Of a stretch of 64,000 bases of DNA, positions 39,584 to 52,139 are shown piece by piece; the stretch's first letter is position 1, and every line of letters begins with the position of its first letter. Under the pieces are notes generated by a model. It made no database searches. It was not told the origin of the DNA and was given only the letters and a program-made list of their open reading frames with translations. The stretch covers positions 441,715,038-441,779,037 of the forward strand of contig NC_081413.1 in assembly GCF_030272615.1 (NCBI RefSeq), read 5' to 3'. This DNA comes from Cryptomeria japonica. Lineage: Eukaryota; Streptophyta; Pinopsida; Cupressales; Cupressaceae. Both the position numbers and the translations under genes were made by a program.

Positions 39584-41347
39584 TCATTGGAGTTTAATCA
39601 TCTTCAAGATTTCTGGGTATGCCTTTTGCAATAACTTAAGATATGTATCCCACCCAGTTCTAAAAGTATCTGAAATGGATGCTAGTCCACTTAGTAAGTG
39701 GGCATGTGTTTCCTTCTCTTGGACATCTGCCAGTGTGGTTTGGCTATCATATCCATGCGCTCTCTTATGAACACCCAATGAATCTAATCTAGGACTTACC
39801 AGTCCTCTTAGACTTCTTTCTCTTCGCATTCTTTTATCTCTCTCCTTCTCAAAAGCAAAAAATTGGTTCTCCAAGGACAAAATTTGTCCATCAACAAATA
39901 TGGTTAGTGCAGTCAGTCCATCAAAAGAGTTAGCAATTTTAGCTATCTTATCATATATCTCCTTTAATCTGGTATCTACATTAGCCGTAATAATTTCTAT
40001 GTTACAAAACACTCTGTAGATATTTGTACATTATTTTAAACAAACCTCAATAGGAATAAGTTTGTCCTTAATTTTCTTCTTCTCTGTTTCTATAATTTGA
40101 TCAAAAGCTATTCTTTTAGCTGCTGTGAATTTATCCAAACCCTGTCGGTCTGCAATCTGCATCAGAGATTGAAAATTGTTAGAGATATGCTATACTAGAG
40201 TCTTGAGCTTTCCGGAAGGGCTTGCTCCATCTTCAATCTGACAGTCAGGTATTAATCTATGCAACACTGTGACTGATTCATCAATTATTCCTTTATCTGT
40301 AGTACCTTCCTTTAGTAATTTCTGAGTAGCCATCATCATCAATTCAGTTGGACTCAACTCAGAGATTGATTTCTTCTCAACTTGAGAAGTATCAATTGCC
40401 AATACCTTTGTCGGGGAATCAGTTTTACCTAGCGGTATGGACTCAGTTGCTTTTACCTTGTCCATCTCAACCTCTTTTGCACTAGTGGCTTTGCCACTTG
40501 GTGCAGTGTCAGTTACTATCGGTAGAGTATTATCCACAGTATTTATAGTGTCCTATACATTGCCTTTCTCAAAAATGGTCTATGCTGGTAAAGACTGTAC
40601 ACTCTCCTTAACTACCAGTTGTGTCTAAATATCTATAGTTATTGCCGATTGTGTCAAACTTGGAGTTGAACTGCCCAAAATACCTTTCCCTTTTGATTTG
40701 TCAAGAATGGTGGAAGATGTTGCCCTTGTAAATTCTTCTTGAGATGTGAGAAAGTCTGGGTTTTTCTGAAAGAATTTAGTCCATCCCTTACTATTCTCAT
40801 TTATCACCTCATTCACTCTCCCCATCATAAGGCTTATCTACTAGGGTTTACTACTGAAAACTTTCCTATTTGTAGTATCTATGCATCTTTTCATTTCTTC
40901 ATTATTTACAACATCACATAATTCCAAAAGTGCTACTTCCTTAATCTCCCTCTCTCTTGACAATGCCAAGTCTTCTAGCCTCAAGTTTATTATACAAGGA
41001 TAAAGGTATCTCCTTCAAATTTTCAACTAAGGATTTGTTATAAATGTCTATATATAACAAAATAGCCTCTTCTAATTCATTTTGCTCATTCTCTTCTAAA
41101 TCTTCATAATACTTTGATACATTTTCCAATATTCCATCTTTTGTAATTTCATCAATAAGCTTAGCATAGGTCATTGTGGTATTACCGGTTTCACTAACAT
41201 CACCCTTCTTCTTTTTTCTTGTGGTTGCCGGTGTGACTGGTTTCCTCTTTTGCATAGGCTTCCTTGCCAGTGGTGGAGGTGTAGTTTACTTAGTTTCCTT
41301 TCTAACAAGTCTCTTCCTAGGATCTGCCTTCTTCTTCTCTATTGGTG
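39584..41347 (-). pseudogene. Element A ORF2, C-terminal part
   Basis: Continuation of ORF2 (N-terminal part at 59785-61200) on the far side of element B. From 41342 leftwards the frame gives a basic stretch (KPMQKRKPVTPATTRKKKKG), then a segment aligning with element D ORF2 (IDEITKDGILENVSKYYEDL, LEARRLGIVKRE). A frameshift near 40930 leads to MMGRVNEVINENSKGW and a Ser/Thr/Pro-rich acidic tail (TAPSGKATSAKEVEMDKVKA), ending in a charged, coiled C-terminus (FFAFEKERDKRMRRERSLRG) with a stop at 39584. Several in-frame stops. The order of motifs matches D, which supports one common protein of about 1,060 residues. Confidence 0.85.
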
Positions 41348-41610
41348 TGTTGTTCACCAAAAGTGACAAACCCTAGTACACCTGCAATCCTTCTATGAAA
41401 TGGCCAATTTTAGTCTATGAAACACATAAGGGCTTGGACAACATAACACATGACCCTAATTAATCCTCCTGCACTTAAGGTTATACTAGACCTAGGGGGG
41501 GACACCCTTTTGATGCATGAAATTAACTCATTTACTCACCATGACAACATCAATGAAGCACATAAACCATTCCACAAGCTTACCCAATTAGGTAACACAT
41601 ACAGATTAAC
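41348..41610 (-). repeat. Element B: 3' LTR, outer part
   Basis: Starts TGTTGTTCACCAAAAGTGAC and matches 55598-55860 of the other LTR up to CACATACAGATT, where copia C is inserted. The last five bases, TTAAC, are the left target copy of C. Confidence 0.92.
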
Positions 41611-42649
41611 TGTTAGGTCCCGGAGACAACTGAGAGGGGGGGGGGGTGAATCAGTTGTCTAATAAATTCAAACCAAAAACCAATTAACCAACTTAATGCT
41701 TAATACCGATAAACCAGTTACGTATGTCGGTAGACAATGTTAATAGTAAATTGCTGTACCGGTAAGGATTAATGCATGAAACATAAACATAAAGTCATCC
41801 ACAACACATAACACCAATATTTGTACGTGGAAACCCTGTAAGGGGAAAAACTACGGTGGGAAACCTTACCCACAATCAGATGATACTACTGCAGATAGTA
41901 AGTGTACATAAATGGGGCCTGCACATGCAGAAAGGCCAACAACCTAGAGCTCACTGCTCAATCACAAAATGGGAGTCACACTGACTACAGTTGGATGGTT
42001 AAATCCAATAAGAATGTCTGCACAAAATAGCATCTTCATATGCTAGATTTAGTACCGGTGTAATGCTGATATGCTTCTACAAAAACCTAACTTCACCTTC
42101 AAATGATGTCTTCATGTATATCCCTGCTTGATCTCGCATATACCTTCACTCAATTCTTTTTCGCATTCCACACTTGATCTTACAAATAAGATCTTACATT
42201 TATACCATACCATAAGACCAATTTTAGTAGGTCGGCTCTACAAGATATTACAATAAAATCATTTTACAAACAATATAATATCCGATACAATAACCGATTA
42301 AACATGTCAGCTTGATGCATTTACAACACTAATAAATCATTCCCATAGTGTGCCATGCTGATTTCGAAAAGATAAACCTGTCGTTGTAACCCTAGATAAC
42401 CTGGACCTATTTGCCGGTAAAAGCAAATATGCAAATATGAATATACCAATGATTAATTCTTCAAAACAAAGTGTCCACATGATGTCTTCGACATTACCAA
42501 GTGTCTTCCATATCATTCTAGGTACCGGTGAACAATATATCCTGCTGGTGAACCATGTACCAGTAACCGTTGCATAGTTTACTTGCTTGCTGGTGAATGT
42601 ATTCAGTAGGTGTTGACATCAATGACAAAACCATACCAAAATACCAACA
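41611..42649 (-). repeat. Copia C: 3' LTR
   Basis: 1,039 bp; the plus strand begins TGTTAGGTCCCGGAGACAAC, has a G-run followed by GTGAATCAGTTG, and ends ATACCAACA. A TATA-like ATTTATA lies at about 42198 (TATAAAT on the element strand). It is the same family as the G LTR (1357-2405) and the solo LTR (52204-53267). Confidence 0.94.
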
Positions 42650-42921
42650 ATCTCCCCCTTTGGCATTGATGGCAACACAAGATGGAAAAACCATCAAAGT
42701 GCCAAAACAGAAATGCCAAATACAAAAACAACAATCTCCATTTCTCCCCTTGGGAGCAACATGTGTTTTTCCATAGATATCTCTCCCCCTTTGACATCAA
42801 ATGTCAAAGTCAAGTTCATACAAAATACCAACTACTCCCCCTAAGAAGTAGCTTCCTCATCAAATACCGGAATAAAGATTTGTCTTTTTAATTCTGTCGG
42901 TTGATGATAATCATCAATTGT
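42650..42921 (-). promoter_or_regulatory. Copia C: polypurine region
   Basis: The minus strand reads CCAAAGGGGGAGAT (42650-42664) next to the 3' LTR, preceded by TTGCCATCAATG. Further purine tracts lie at 42733-42754, 42781-42793 and 42835-42845. The order and spacing resemble the same region in copia G and F. Confidence 0.75.
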
Positions 42922-45900
42922 CTAAGTCTCTACCGGTGGTGGTATGACTCAAAGCTGATCTCTGAGATATTCAAAAGTCTCCTCAGGCAAAGGTTTTGTG
43001 AAAATATCTACAAGTTGTTCTTTAGTATTCACATAAACTAGTTTTATCTCCTTTTCTTCAACTTTTTCCCTTAGAAAATTCGGTTTGATAGAAACATGTT
43101 TTGTTTTAGAATGTAATACCGGATTCTTAGATATATCAATTGCTGTAGTGTTATCACAGTATATAGTAATGGGTTCCTTGCATTTTAACTTTATGTCTTT
43201 CAACATTTGCTTAAGCCATAATACCTGTGTACAGTTAGTTGCTGCTGCAACATATTCTGATTCTGCTGTTGATAAAGATGTACAACTCTATTTCTTACTC
43301 AACCAAGAAACTAATCTCTTTCCAAGAAAGAATGCTCCTCCAGTGGTGCTTTTTCTATCATCCACATCTCCTGCCCAATTTGCATTTGTGTATGCACATA
43401 GATCAAAATTTTCATGTTTAGGATATCATAATCCAAGATTTGTTGTGCCTTGTAGGTACCGGAAAATCCTTTTTACTGCTGATTCATGATTTTCCCTAGG
43501 ATTACTCTGAAATCTAGAAACAATACATACTGCATTCATAATATCAGGTTTGGTTTGTGTCAATATAGTAAACCTCCTATCATAGATTTGTATCTAGTTG
43601 GATTAATAGGTGTAGATTCATCCCTTTGAGATAATTTGTCATTTGTAGTCATAGGTGTGCTTACCGGTTTAGAGTTCTCCATCCCAAATTTCTTTAGTAA
43701 TTCTTTCAAGTACTTAGATTGACTCAAAAATATACCTTTATCAGTCTGAGAAATTTGCAAACCTAAACAAAATTTTATTTCTCCAATCATAGACATTTCA
43801 AATTCTTGCTGCATTTCAAGAGAAAATTCCTTACATAATCCATCTTCTCCTCCAAATATTATATCATCAACAAATACTTCAATAATCAAGATGTCATCAT
43901 TAGTTATTTTGTAATATAAATTACTATCTGCATTTCCTTTAGTAAAACCAATCTTCAAAAGATACTTGTCCAACCTTGCATACCAAGCTCTTGGGGCTTG
44001 TTTCAATCCATACAGAGCTTTTTTTAACCTGCAAACCATATCCTTGTCATCTGTCAAAGAAAATCCATCAGGTTGTTCAATATATACTTCTTCTTCAAGA
44101 TCTCCATTCAAAAATGCACATTTAATATCCATTTGATAAACTTTGTAGTCCTTGTGAGCTACAAAAGCCAAAAATAATCTAACTACCTCAATTCTGGCTA
44201 TTGGTGCAAAGGTTTCATTGTAATCAACTCCTTCTTTCTGAGAATATCTCTTACACACTAGTCTTGCTTTATTTCTGACAACCTTACCATCTTCATTAAG
44301 TTTGTTTCTAAATACCCATTTGGTTCCAATTACATTTTTATCTTTAGGCCGGGGAACTAATGTCAAGGTATTATTTTTCTCAATTTGTCCTAATTCTTAT
44401 TCCATAGCTTTAATCCAAAATTTATCTTCGCATGCCTCATTGATAGATGATGGTTCAGTTTGAGAAATAAGACATACCTCTTCATTTGCCAATCTTCCTC
44501 TTGTCATAACTCCCTTAAATTTGTTTCCAATTATCTGATCTTCAGAATGATTCAATCTTACATACCAGGGTGTCTTAGTTTGCTGTTGTTCTTCAATTAT
44601 TGTGGAATCTTCTGATGATACTGGGTAACTAGATCTTCATTCTATACCGGTGGATTCAGTATAGGCTCATTTGTCACAATTTCTATTGCCGGTTCAGAGT
44701 CTTTATACCTTGAAGTTCCTTTGAATTGTTCATCAATCTTTACATTTGTACTTTCAACAATTTTCTGCAATCTTTTATTAAAACATCTATATGTCTTGCT
44801 CTTAGATGAATAACCAAGAAATATTCCTTCATCACTTCTAGGATCAAATTTGCCAATATACTCATCTCTTCTAATATAACATTTAGTTCCAAAAATTCTG
44901 AAATACTTAAGAGTAGGAGTATTACCAAACTCTAGTTCATGAGGGGTCTTACTGGTTTCACTTTTGATGTGAACTTTGTTGAATGTATAGACAACAGTGC
45001 TAACTGCCTCTCTCCAATACACATGTGGTAGATTTGCTTCTAATAACATACTTCTAGCTGCATCCAAGATAGTTCTATTTTTCCTTTCAACAACTCCATT
45101 CTATTGTGGTGTCCAAGGTGCTGATAACTATCTTCTGATTCCATTCACTTCACAAAATGTATTAAAGTCCTTAGATGTGAATTATCCTCCTTGATCTGAT
45201 CTTAAACATTTGATTTTCTTACCGGTTTCATTTTCAACCATTGCTTTGAATAGTTTGAACTTCCCAAGTGCTTCTGATCTTTCTCTGAGAAAAGTAACCC
45301 AATACATTCTAGAGTAATCATCAATAATTAGCATGAAATATCTATCACCTTGCAAGCTTCTAGTTCTAGCTGGACCACATAAATCAGTGTGAATTAAATC
45401 AAGAGAATTATTGGATTTTTATAGAATACTTTTGAAACTAGCTCTAACTTGTTTTCCAAATTGACATTCCTTACAAATTGTATTATGAGGTTTCACAATT
45501 TTAGGTAGATCTCTAACTGCCTTAGAAGTACTGATTTTTACCATGCAATCAAAATTTACATGACATAGTCTTTTATGCCATAGCCAACTTTCATCTATAT
45601 GTGCAATTAAGCATGCCTTTTCACTGTTATTCAAATGAAAGATATTGCCTGTAGTCTGATTACTGGTTGCAATTTCCAAACCAGTTCTATTCATGATTTT
45701 GCATTTTCCATTTTTAAATTGTAACTGAAATCCCTTCTCAACTAATTGACCAACACTTAAAAGATTATGCTTTAATCCTTCAACATAGTAGACATTGTCA
45801 ATGTTATGCTTACCATCAAGAGATATTGAACCCTTACCTTTGATTGAACAGGCTTTGTCATCTCCAAATCTTACTAAACGTTCGTTGTATTCTTGAAAGT

Positions 45901-47074
45901 TCAAGAATTTACCTTTGTCTCTAGTCATGTGATGTGAGCATCCGGAGTCAATGATCCATTCATCCTTTGCTTCAACTTTAGCTGCTAGGGCTTGTTCTAC
46001 TGGTTGAGTAGTAGGTGCTGGTTGATCTTCTTTTATAGCAACAAAAACCCATCCGTTGTCTGCTGGATCCTCATCAGAATCATCAGTCACACCTTCATCA
46101 GCAATGTAACAAGATTTATCTTTGTTCTTCTTAAATCTGTATCTTTGATATTCAGGATTAGGCTTGTATGTTCTTCTAGCTTCTTCTCTTAGTCTAGCAT
46201 GTCTATCAAGGCATTTTGAAGCCATATGACCAATCTTATTGCAGTTAAAACATTTAAAGGGTGCTTTACCTTCATACTTACTTGCAATTGGACCTTTTGG
46301 CATTTTTCTTGCTAATAGTGCTTCAAGTTCTTCAATCTCTTCATTCTCCTTTCTGGTTTCTTCAAGTTCTCTTGCATAAAAGGCTCTCTAGTCTGATTTG
46401 TCAAATGATGGAGTAGATGATGTTGATGCTTTAAAGGCTAAATCAGTTTTTATAGTAGCAACAGGACCAAATTCCTCAATTTCAAAGGCTAAAAGTTTTC
46501 CAATCAATGTATCCCTAGTTATTGATGTATTAGGCATTGTTCTCAACTCATTTATAGCAGTAACCTTCATTTTATATGCTGGTGGCAAACCTCTTAAGAT
46601 TTTTGAAACAATTTCATCCTCACTCAAGGTTCCTCCACAACATTTAATTCCCAAAACAATTTCATTTACTCTTTCCATAAAAGTAGAAATCCTTTCATCT
46701 TCTTCCATTTTCAGATGTTCATACCTCACTCGGAAGCTTTCAAGTTTTGCAATTTTGACTGTGGAATCTCCTTTATTCAGTGTTTCCAAGTGATCCCAAA
46801 TAGATTTAGCAGTAGACCTATCTGATAATCCCATGATTTGTTTATTTGATAATGCACTCAAAAGTGCTTCTCTTGCTTTGCAGTCATTTTCTTCATCTTT
46901 AGCTAAGGTAGTTGGAGTAGTCTGACTAGCTACAACAATAGTATAACCATTCTTAGTAACTTCCTAGGTGTCGTTACCAATGCAATTCAGATGTGTCTCC
47001 ATTTTGATCTTCCATATCCCATAGTTGGTTCCATCAAGTTTAGGACTGTCCTTCCTGAAATAATTAGTAGACAT
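42922..47074 (-). pseudogene. Copia C: gag-pol polyprotein
   Basis: Read leftwards from the ATG at 47074 in one frame to about 44640. Gag comes first (ALLSALSNKQIMGLSDRSTA, LSEDEIVSKILRGLPPAYKM), then an intact CCHC knuckle (CFNCNKIGHMASKC, about 46250) and the protease (WIIDSGCSHHMTRDKGKF). The integrase has WLWHKRLCHVNFDCM, CKECQFGKQ, the Asp of HTDLCGP and the Asp of LRSDQGG. The reverse transcriptase (44366-43560, shifted frame) has [14 protein letters not shown] and [13 protein letters not shown]. After a one-base loss near 43562, RNase H follows (VSWLSKK, STAESEYVAAATNCTQ, YCDNTTAIDISKN) to 42922. In-frame stops include 46964-46966, 46388-46390, 45419-45421 and one directly after LRSDQGG. 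Structure is complete; it could have been active recently but cannot be now without repair. Confidence 0.94.
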
Positions 47075-47116
47075 AGGATCTCCTCAATTTGTTAAACTTC
47101 TGCAAAAGAGGACTAA

Positions 47117-47128
47117 GCTCTGATACCA
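47117..47128 (-). other. Copia C: primer binding site
   Basis: The minus strand reads TGGTATCAGAGC, two bases inside the 5' LTR; perfect iMet-tRNA complement. Confidence 0.94.
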
Positions 47129-47130
47129 AT

Positions 47131-48174
47131 TGTTAGGTTCCGGAGACAACTGAGAGGGGGGGGGGAGGGTGAATCAGTTGTCTAATAAATTCAAACCAAA
47201 AACCAATTAACCAACTTAATGCTTAATACCGGTAAACCAGTTAAGTATGCCAGTAGACAGTGTTAATAGTAAATTGCTGTACCGGTAAAGATTAATGCAT
47301 GAAACATAAACATAAAGTCATCCACAACACATAGCACCAATATTTGTACGTGGAAACCCTGTAAGGGGAAAAACCATGGTGGGAAACCTTACCCACAATC
47401 ATATGATACTACTGTAGATAGTAAGTGTACATAAATGGGGTCTACACATGCAGAAAGGCCAACAGCCTAGAGCTCACTGCTCAATCACAAAATGGGAGTC
47501 ACACTGACTACAGTTGGATGGTTAAATCCAATAAGAATGTACTGCACAAAATAGCATCTTCATATGCTGGATTCAGTACCGGTGTAATGCTGATATGCTT
47601 CTACAAAAACCTAACTTCACCTTCAAATGATGTCTTCGTGTATATCCCTGCTTGATCTTGCATATACCTTCACTCAATTCTTTTTCGCATTCCACACTTG
47701 ATCTTACAAATAAGATCTTACATTTATACCATACCCTAAGACCAATTTTAGTAGGTCAGCTCTACAAGATATTACAATAAAATCATTTTACAAACAATAT
47801 AATATCTGATGCAATAACCGATTAAACATGTTGGCTTGATGCATTTACAACACTAATAAATCATTTCCATAGCATGCCATGCTGATCTAGAAAAAATAAA
47901 CCTGCCGGTGTAACCCTAGATAACCTGGACCTATTTGCCGGTAAAAGCAAATATGCAAATATGAATATACCAATGATTAATTCTTCAAAAAAAAGTGTCC
48001 ACATGATGTCTTCGACATTACCAAGTGTCTTCCATATCATTCCAGGTACTGGTGAACAATATATCCTGCCGGTGAACCATATACCAGAAACTGTTGCACA
48101 GTTTACTTGCTTGCCGGTGAATGTATTCAGTAGGTGTTGACATCAATGATAAAAACCATACCAAAATACCAACA
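47131..48174 (-). repeat. Copia C: 5' LTR
   Basis: 1,044 bp, plus-strand ends TGTTAGGTTCCGG and ATACCAACA. It differs from the 3' LTR mainly at C/T and G/A positions, plus a small AGGG insertion after the G-run. The open frame 47425-47655 within it recurs in the solo LTR and is not a gene. Confidence 0.94.
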
Positions 48175-48179
48175 TTGAC

Positions 48180-51100
48180 TGAATCTTGTACAAAGAATAA
48201 GTGAAATAGAGCTTTGGAAGGATAGAACACAAACCCCTAAACATAAAGGGAAATTAGATTTGTCTTTTAAAATGTTGATCTGAAATTATCCCCAAATCTG
48301 CAAGACCAGTGCCTTGTTCATTGGGTAACAGAGTCACACACATAACTGCAAATGTAAATCATAGATGCAAGTTTGTTTTCCTTAAACAAGATATTCATGC
48401 ATTAATACCTTATAATAATGCATTATTTGATTCATTCACAAAATTATCAGATCTGGATACATATTTCATCATTTATGACTGACTACAAAATTTAAAATCT
48501 TCATTGAAGGATACCTACAAACAACCCCAACAATCTCCTTGAAATTGACAAATTTCATCCTCCTTAAGGATTCAATTCATGAAAATGAAATACATGCCTA
48601 GAGACAATACTTTGTGGAATTTACTCATGCTTGACACAAGTAAGACCTGCAACTAGAAAATATCTCCATGACTGCAATGTTATCCCTGTACCCTAAAACA
48701 AAACAAAGAATTTTACACATTTGGGTCAAGAAGTTCAAAACAGGAAGCCATGAAAACTGGAGCCACCCTCACAGAATTCTAGAAACCTTACAATGAGAAG
48801 AAAATTATAATAAGAAGGAAGAGGGAAAATATTAGGTCTGCAACTGAAATTGCCAAGTGTCTCTTTTTCCAACTGAATTTCAATTCCTTCTTCTTTCCCA
48901 GGGAAAATTCTCTTAATAGATCTGATCTTTGTTATAAAAAAATAACATAACTGCATTCCTCATCTCGAGAGCTTTCCAGCAATATATAATACTTGGTATT
49001 TTGGCCAAAAATAAGCCCCTGAGCGAATTAATCCTCAACATGTGCACATCATTTAAATTTTTCAAATTTTTAGTATAGTTTGCACTATGTATTTAATCTG
49101 CATTTAACTTTGATTTTTGGCTCCCTTTGTGCCCTGACGCCTTGCCATGTGGTGGTCTCTGATTGGTTTGCAGGGTCCACTGGGCGCCATCTAGGATGAC
49201 ACCTCATCCATCTGCCATGTGCACGCTTTGTCTTTGCCACTCGGCCGCCACTTGGCCGCCACATGTACACCACCTCATCACCACCTCATTGCCACCTATG
49301 CGCCAACTATATGCCACATTACCACCATGTCACTACCACCTCTCTTTCACTACTTCGTGATGGGTAACGAGCGAGTAACTTCAGGCTCCGAAATCACGCG
49401 AGCTGTTGGATCTTCCGAAGTTGCATGGTCTTTAACTCCTTTCGCTGAGCCTGAGTTTTTTGCCATTTCACAGTGCTTAACTCGCATGTATCTCCCCTTC
49501 GCAAAGTCGCACCGACCGTCGATCTCCTCCAACCTGCTTACCAGTTAAGTCGGCCTTCCTCTGCAAAATTTCACCCACCTTGGGAACTATGCCTGCATGG
49601 GCTCCACATGTCACCATTTGTCGCCTTCTCGATCACCTTGGGATTTGCACCCACACATGTGGGGTCCGCTTGGGCACCCAACGGGCACCATCTGTCAAAA
49701 GCCTTGATGGCTTTGACATATTACTTGTGTAAGGTTTTACATATAAATATCAAAAACTCCTAGTGCACAGCCAATGTGGGATAATTATCTTATGCCTGGG
49801 ACTGCACTTCTGAGCTTTTCCTTTGAGTTTTAATGGCGCCTGGTGTTTGCTATGAATTGCATTTGCTTAAAACTTCCTTCAGACCCCTTTCAACTCACGT
49901 GACACTCTAGATGATCGTAGGGAGGATGTTGGAAAAGACTTGGAATTTTCATTTATTTAAAGTTTAATGCCTTTGCTAAAAATTCTGAAGATGCCCCTTT
50001 ACATGCCACGACAGGGAGAAGACATTGGCTTTAATGCCTGCCAAACATGTTTGCTGAAAAATTCAATGCCCTCTCAAATTCCATTCTAATGATAGGGAGG
50101 ATAATGTTATTTTCATTTACTAAATATTTTTTGCAACCTTCTCCACACCACGTAGGGAGGAGCTTGGATTTATACTAGCCAATTTATTATATTTGCTAAA
50201 AAAAAAAATCCAATGGCTTTCCACTTCAATAGCACGTGAAAGGAGGATGCTGGCGGATTTTCATTTGAAGGTTAAATGCTGCCCTCCAAAAACTCCGCAC
50301 AAAGGATTAATTTGCTGATTGCATTGGCTTAGAGTAAGTTTTTAATGCCTTTTACCAGCCATTGCCTAGAGATTTCATATTTCCACACAGGGGCTTCATT
50401 GGTGTTTGCATTTGCTTAAAGTTTTCTATGCTAGTCTACCACGTGATTTTCCAATAGCCTGTGGCCACTCCCTCTTCACATAAAGGAATATATTTCTGTT
50501 TAAAATGCCACCACCAGCAAGGAGATGGGGAGGATTTTGGCTAGGCCTTTTGGCTGCCAATACATTTGTTTTAAAAACATTGTTGAATCTTTTACATGCT
50601 TTCTATGCCACACTCTAGGATTTGGCTTGAGCCTGGCAATCTTCATTTGCCTAGAGTTTTAAATTGTCTCTGAAAACAAATCAAAGCATTTTTTCTTGTA
50701 ATGAGTTTCTTTACCTTTTCAACAACTAATTCTAACTCATGGGAGGGAGATGCTAGCAAAAGTCGTGGAATTGGATTTATGCTTGGCAAAAATGCATTCT
50801 GCTGAAGTTTAAATGCCTTTTCAAACTACCACACCATAGGAGGACACTGGACCTCAATGTCAAAGCTTATTTCCCTCTTGTCTTTGGAAGATACATGCTT
50901 TTCTTTTTGACCATTTCGCCATAATGATAATGCACAGCCATGAGCCAGGTCGGACCCCAAAGTGGGTCCGACTAAATTTTTTTTCGTTTTCATGCAACTA
51001 ACCTCTGAAATGACTCACGGACCTCAAACATACCTTTGGAAACAATCTACATCATTTTTGGATCATTAAACCACATTTTACAACTTTCAGGCACTTGCGC

Positions 51101-52139
51101 CACATTTTCACATTTAATCGCGAAGATGTAATTTTCAAAGTGGTCAAAACACCTTTCTAGATCTTGCCGTTTGATAGGCGTGTACTCTGATATACAAGAA
51201 TGAACACTGTCAAGCGGTTTCTCAAGACGAGTCCCGAGCGAAGAGATATTAATTTTCAAAAAAGCCCAACTGGCTTTGTCGACACTGCGGACCTGATGAA
51301 GTCAATGTTTTGGCAACACATGATGCCTTTCTCAAAAATATCAAACGACCTCCGTAGGCTCTCAAATTTGAAACACAGGTACCTTGAAGTAAATATTAAA
51401 TCTTTGGATTCTCAGTTCAACCAAAAGTCTGACTGGGTGCAAATGGCGCACTCATGAAAATGACTACTTTAATTGATACAACACTGAAAGTACGGATCAC
51501 TGAAAACGATGACTCAATGAACCCTTTTGAAAACTGATCAAACGGATTGGTAGAGGCTTGAAATTTGAAACGTAGCTCATCATTTATACCAAAATTAGCC
51601 TAGGAAAAACATTATGTCATAACACTTACTGAGGCAACTTTTACACTTATGCGAAGCAGGGCTCCGACTAGCTGTCAAAACAAGGACTAGTCAAACCACA
51701 CAAACTGCAAATGGATTGATCTTCAAAAACTGAGCAGATGGATTCATTAGGACTTGAAAATTTGCAAGATAAATAACATTTATGCATATAATTGAATACA
51801 TTTTGAATTTCTCCATGATGATCAACAGGGTAAGAGATGTAAGCACTCAAAGTAGGCTACTCAATAAAATCTGCATTTGTGCCTAAAATGCACTTTCAGC
51901 TCACCCCTTGAAATAGGTACCTGATAAACTTATCCAAATTGAATTCTGAAAGTTGCACATCACTGCATAGGCCAAATGAAAGGTGTACAACAAGTTTCCA
52001 AAGCCTTACCCCCTGAAAATCAACTGGCTCCATTTTACCCCTTCTCTAAATAAGCCATTCAAACTGACTCATTTGGAAATGCAAAGAAAAAATTTAAATT
52101 GGGCTTCAAAACTTGACTCGAATTTAATGAGTCCCAACA
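48180..52139 (-). repeat. Element B: 3' LTR, inner part
   Basis: Continues the B LTR after copia C (TTGAC 48175-48179 is the right target copy) and matches 55861-59784. It contains AT-rich outer parts and a GC-richer stretch (about 49130-49700, repeated GGCCGCCAC and CACCACCTC phrases), in which this copy has 12 extra bases relative to the right copy. It also has a run of similar ATTTGCTTAAAGTTTTC / TTTGGCTTG-like phrases (49800-50700). No coding capacity is convincing. Ends GAGTCCCAACA at 52139. Confidence 0.9.

Larger units (their letters stand above)
41611..48174 (-). mobile_element. Copia element C, full length
   Basis: Complete Ty1/copia element on the minus strand, inserted in the 3' LTR of element B. 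LTRs 41611-42649 and 47131-48174 have ends TGTTAGG...CCAACA and differ by a few percent by eye. Target duplication TTAAC/TTGAC; the empty site at about 55856 of the other B LTR (AGATTGGCT) shows that TTGAC is close to the original. Primer site 47117-47128, polypurine tract 42650-42664, gag-pol 42922-47074. It is the best-preserved autonomous element in the window but still carries stops and two frameshifts. Confidence 0.95.

Noticed and set aside
47425-47655. Short ORF repeated in copia-family LTRs (also 52495-52725)
   Set aside because: Both lie inside LTRs and are alike only because the LTRs are copies; the frame is not open in the third copy at the same place.
49085-49763. Cluster of overlapping ORFs in the GC-richer part of the B LTR
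   Set aside because: Frames are open on both strands because of composition and repeated GCCACC phrases; no domain, and the indel between the two LTR copies disrupts them.
51200-51457. 85-codon ORF in both LTRs of element B (also 58847-59104)
   Set aside because: The two LTRs are copies of one sequence, so a shared open frame is expected. An antisense frame overlaps the same bases and no domain is visible. A dN/dS test over many copies would be needed to revive it.
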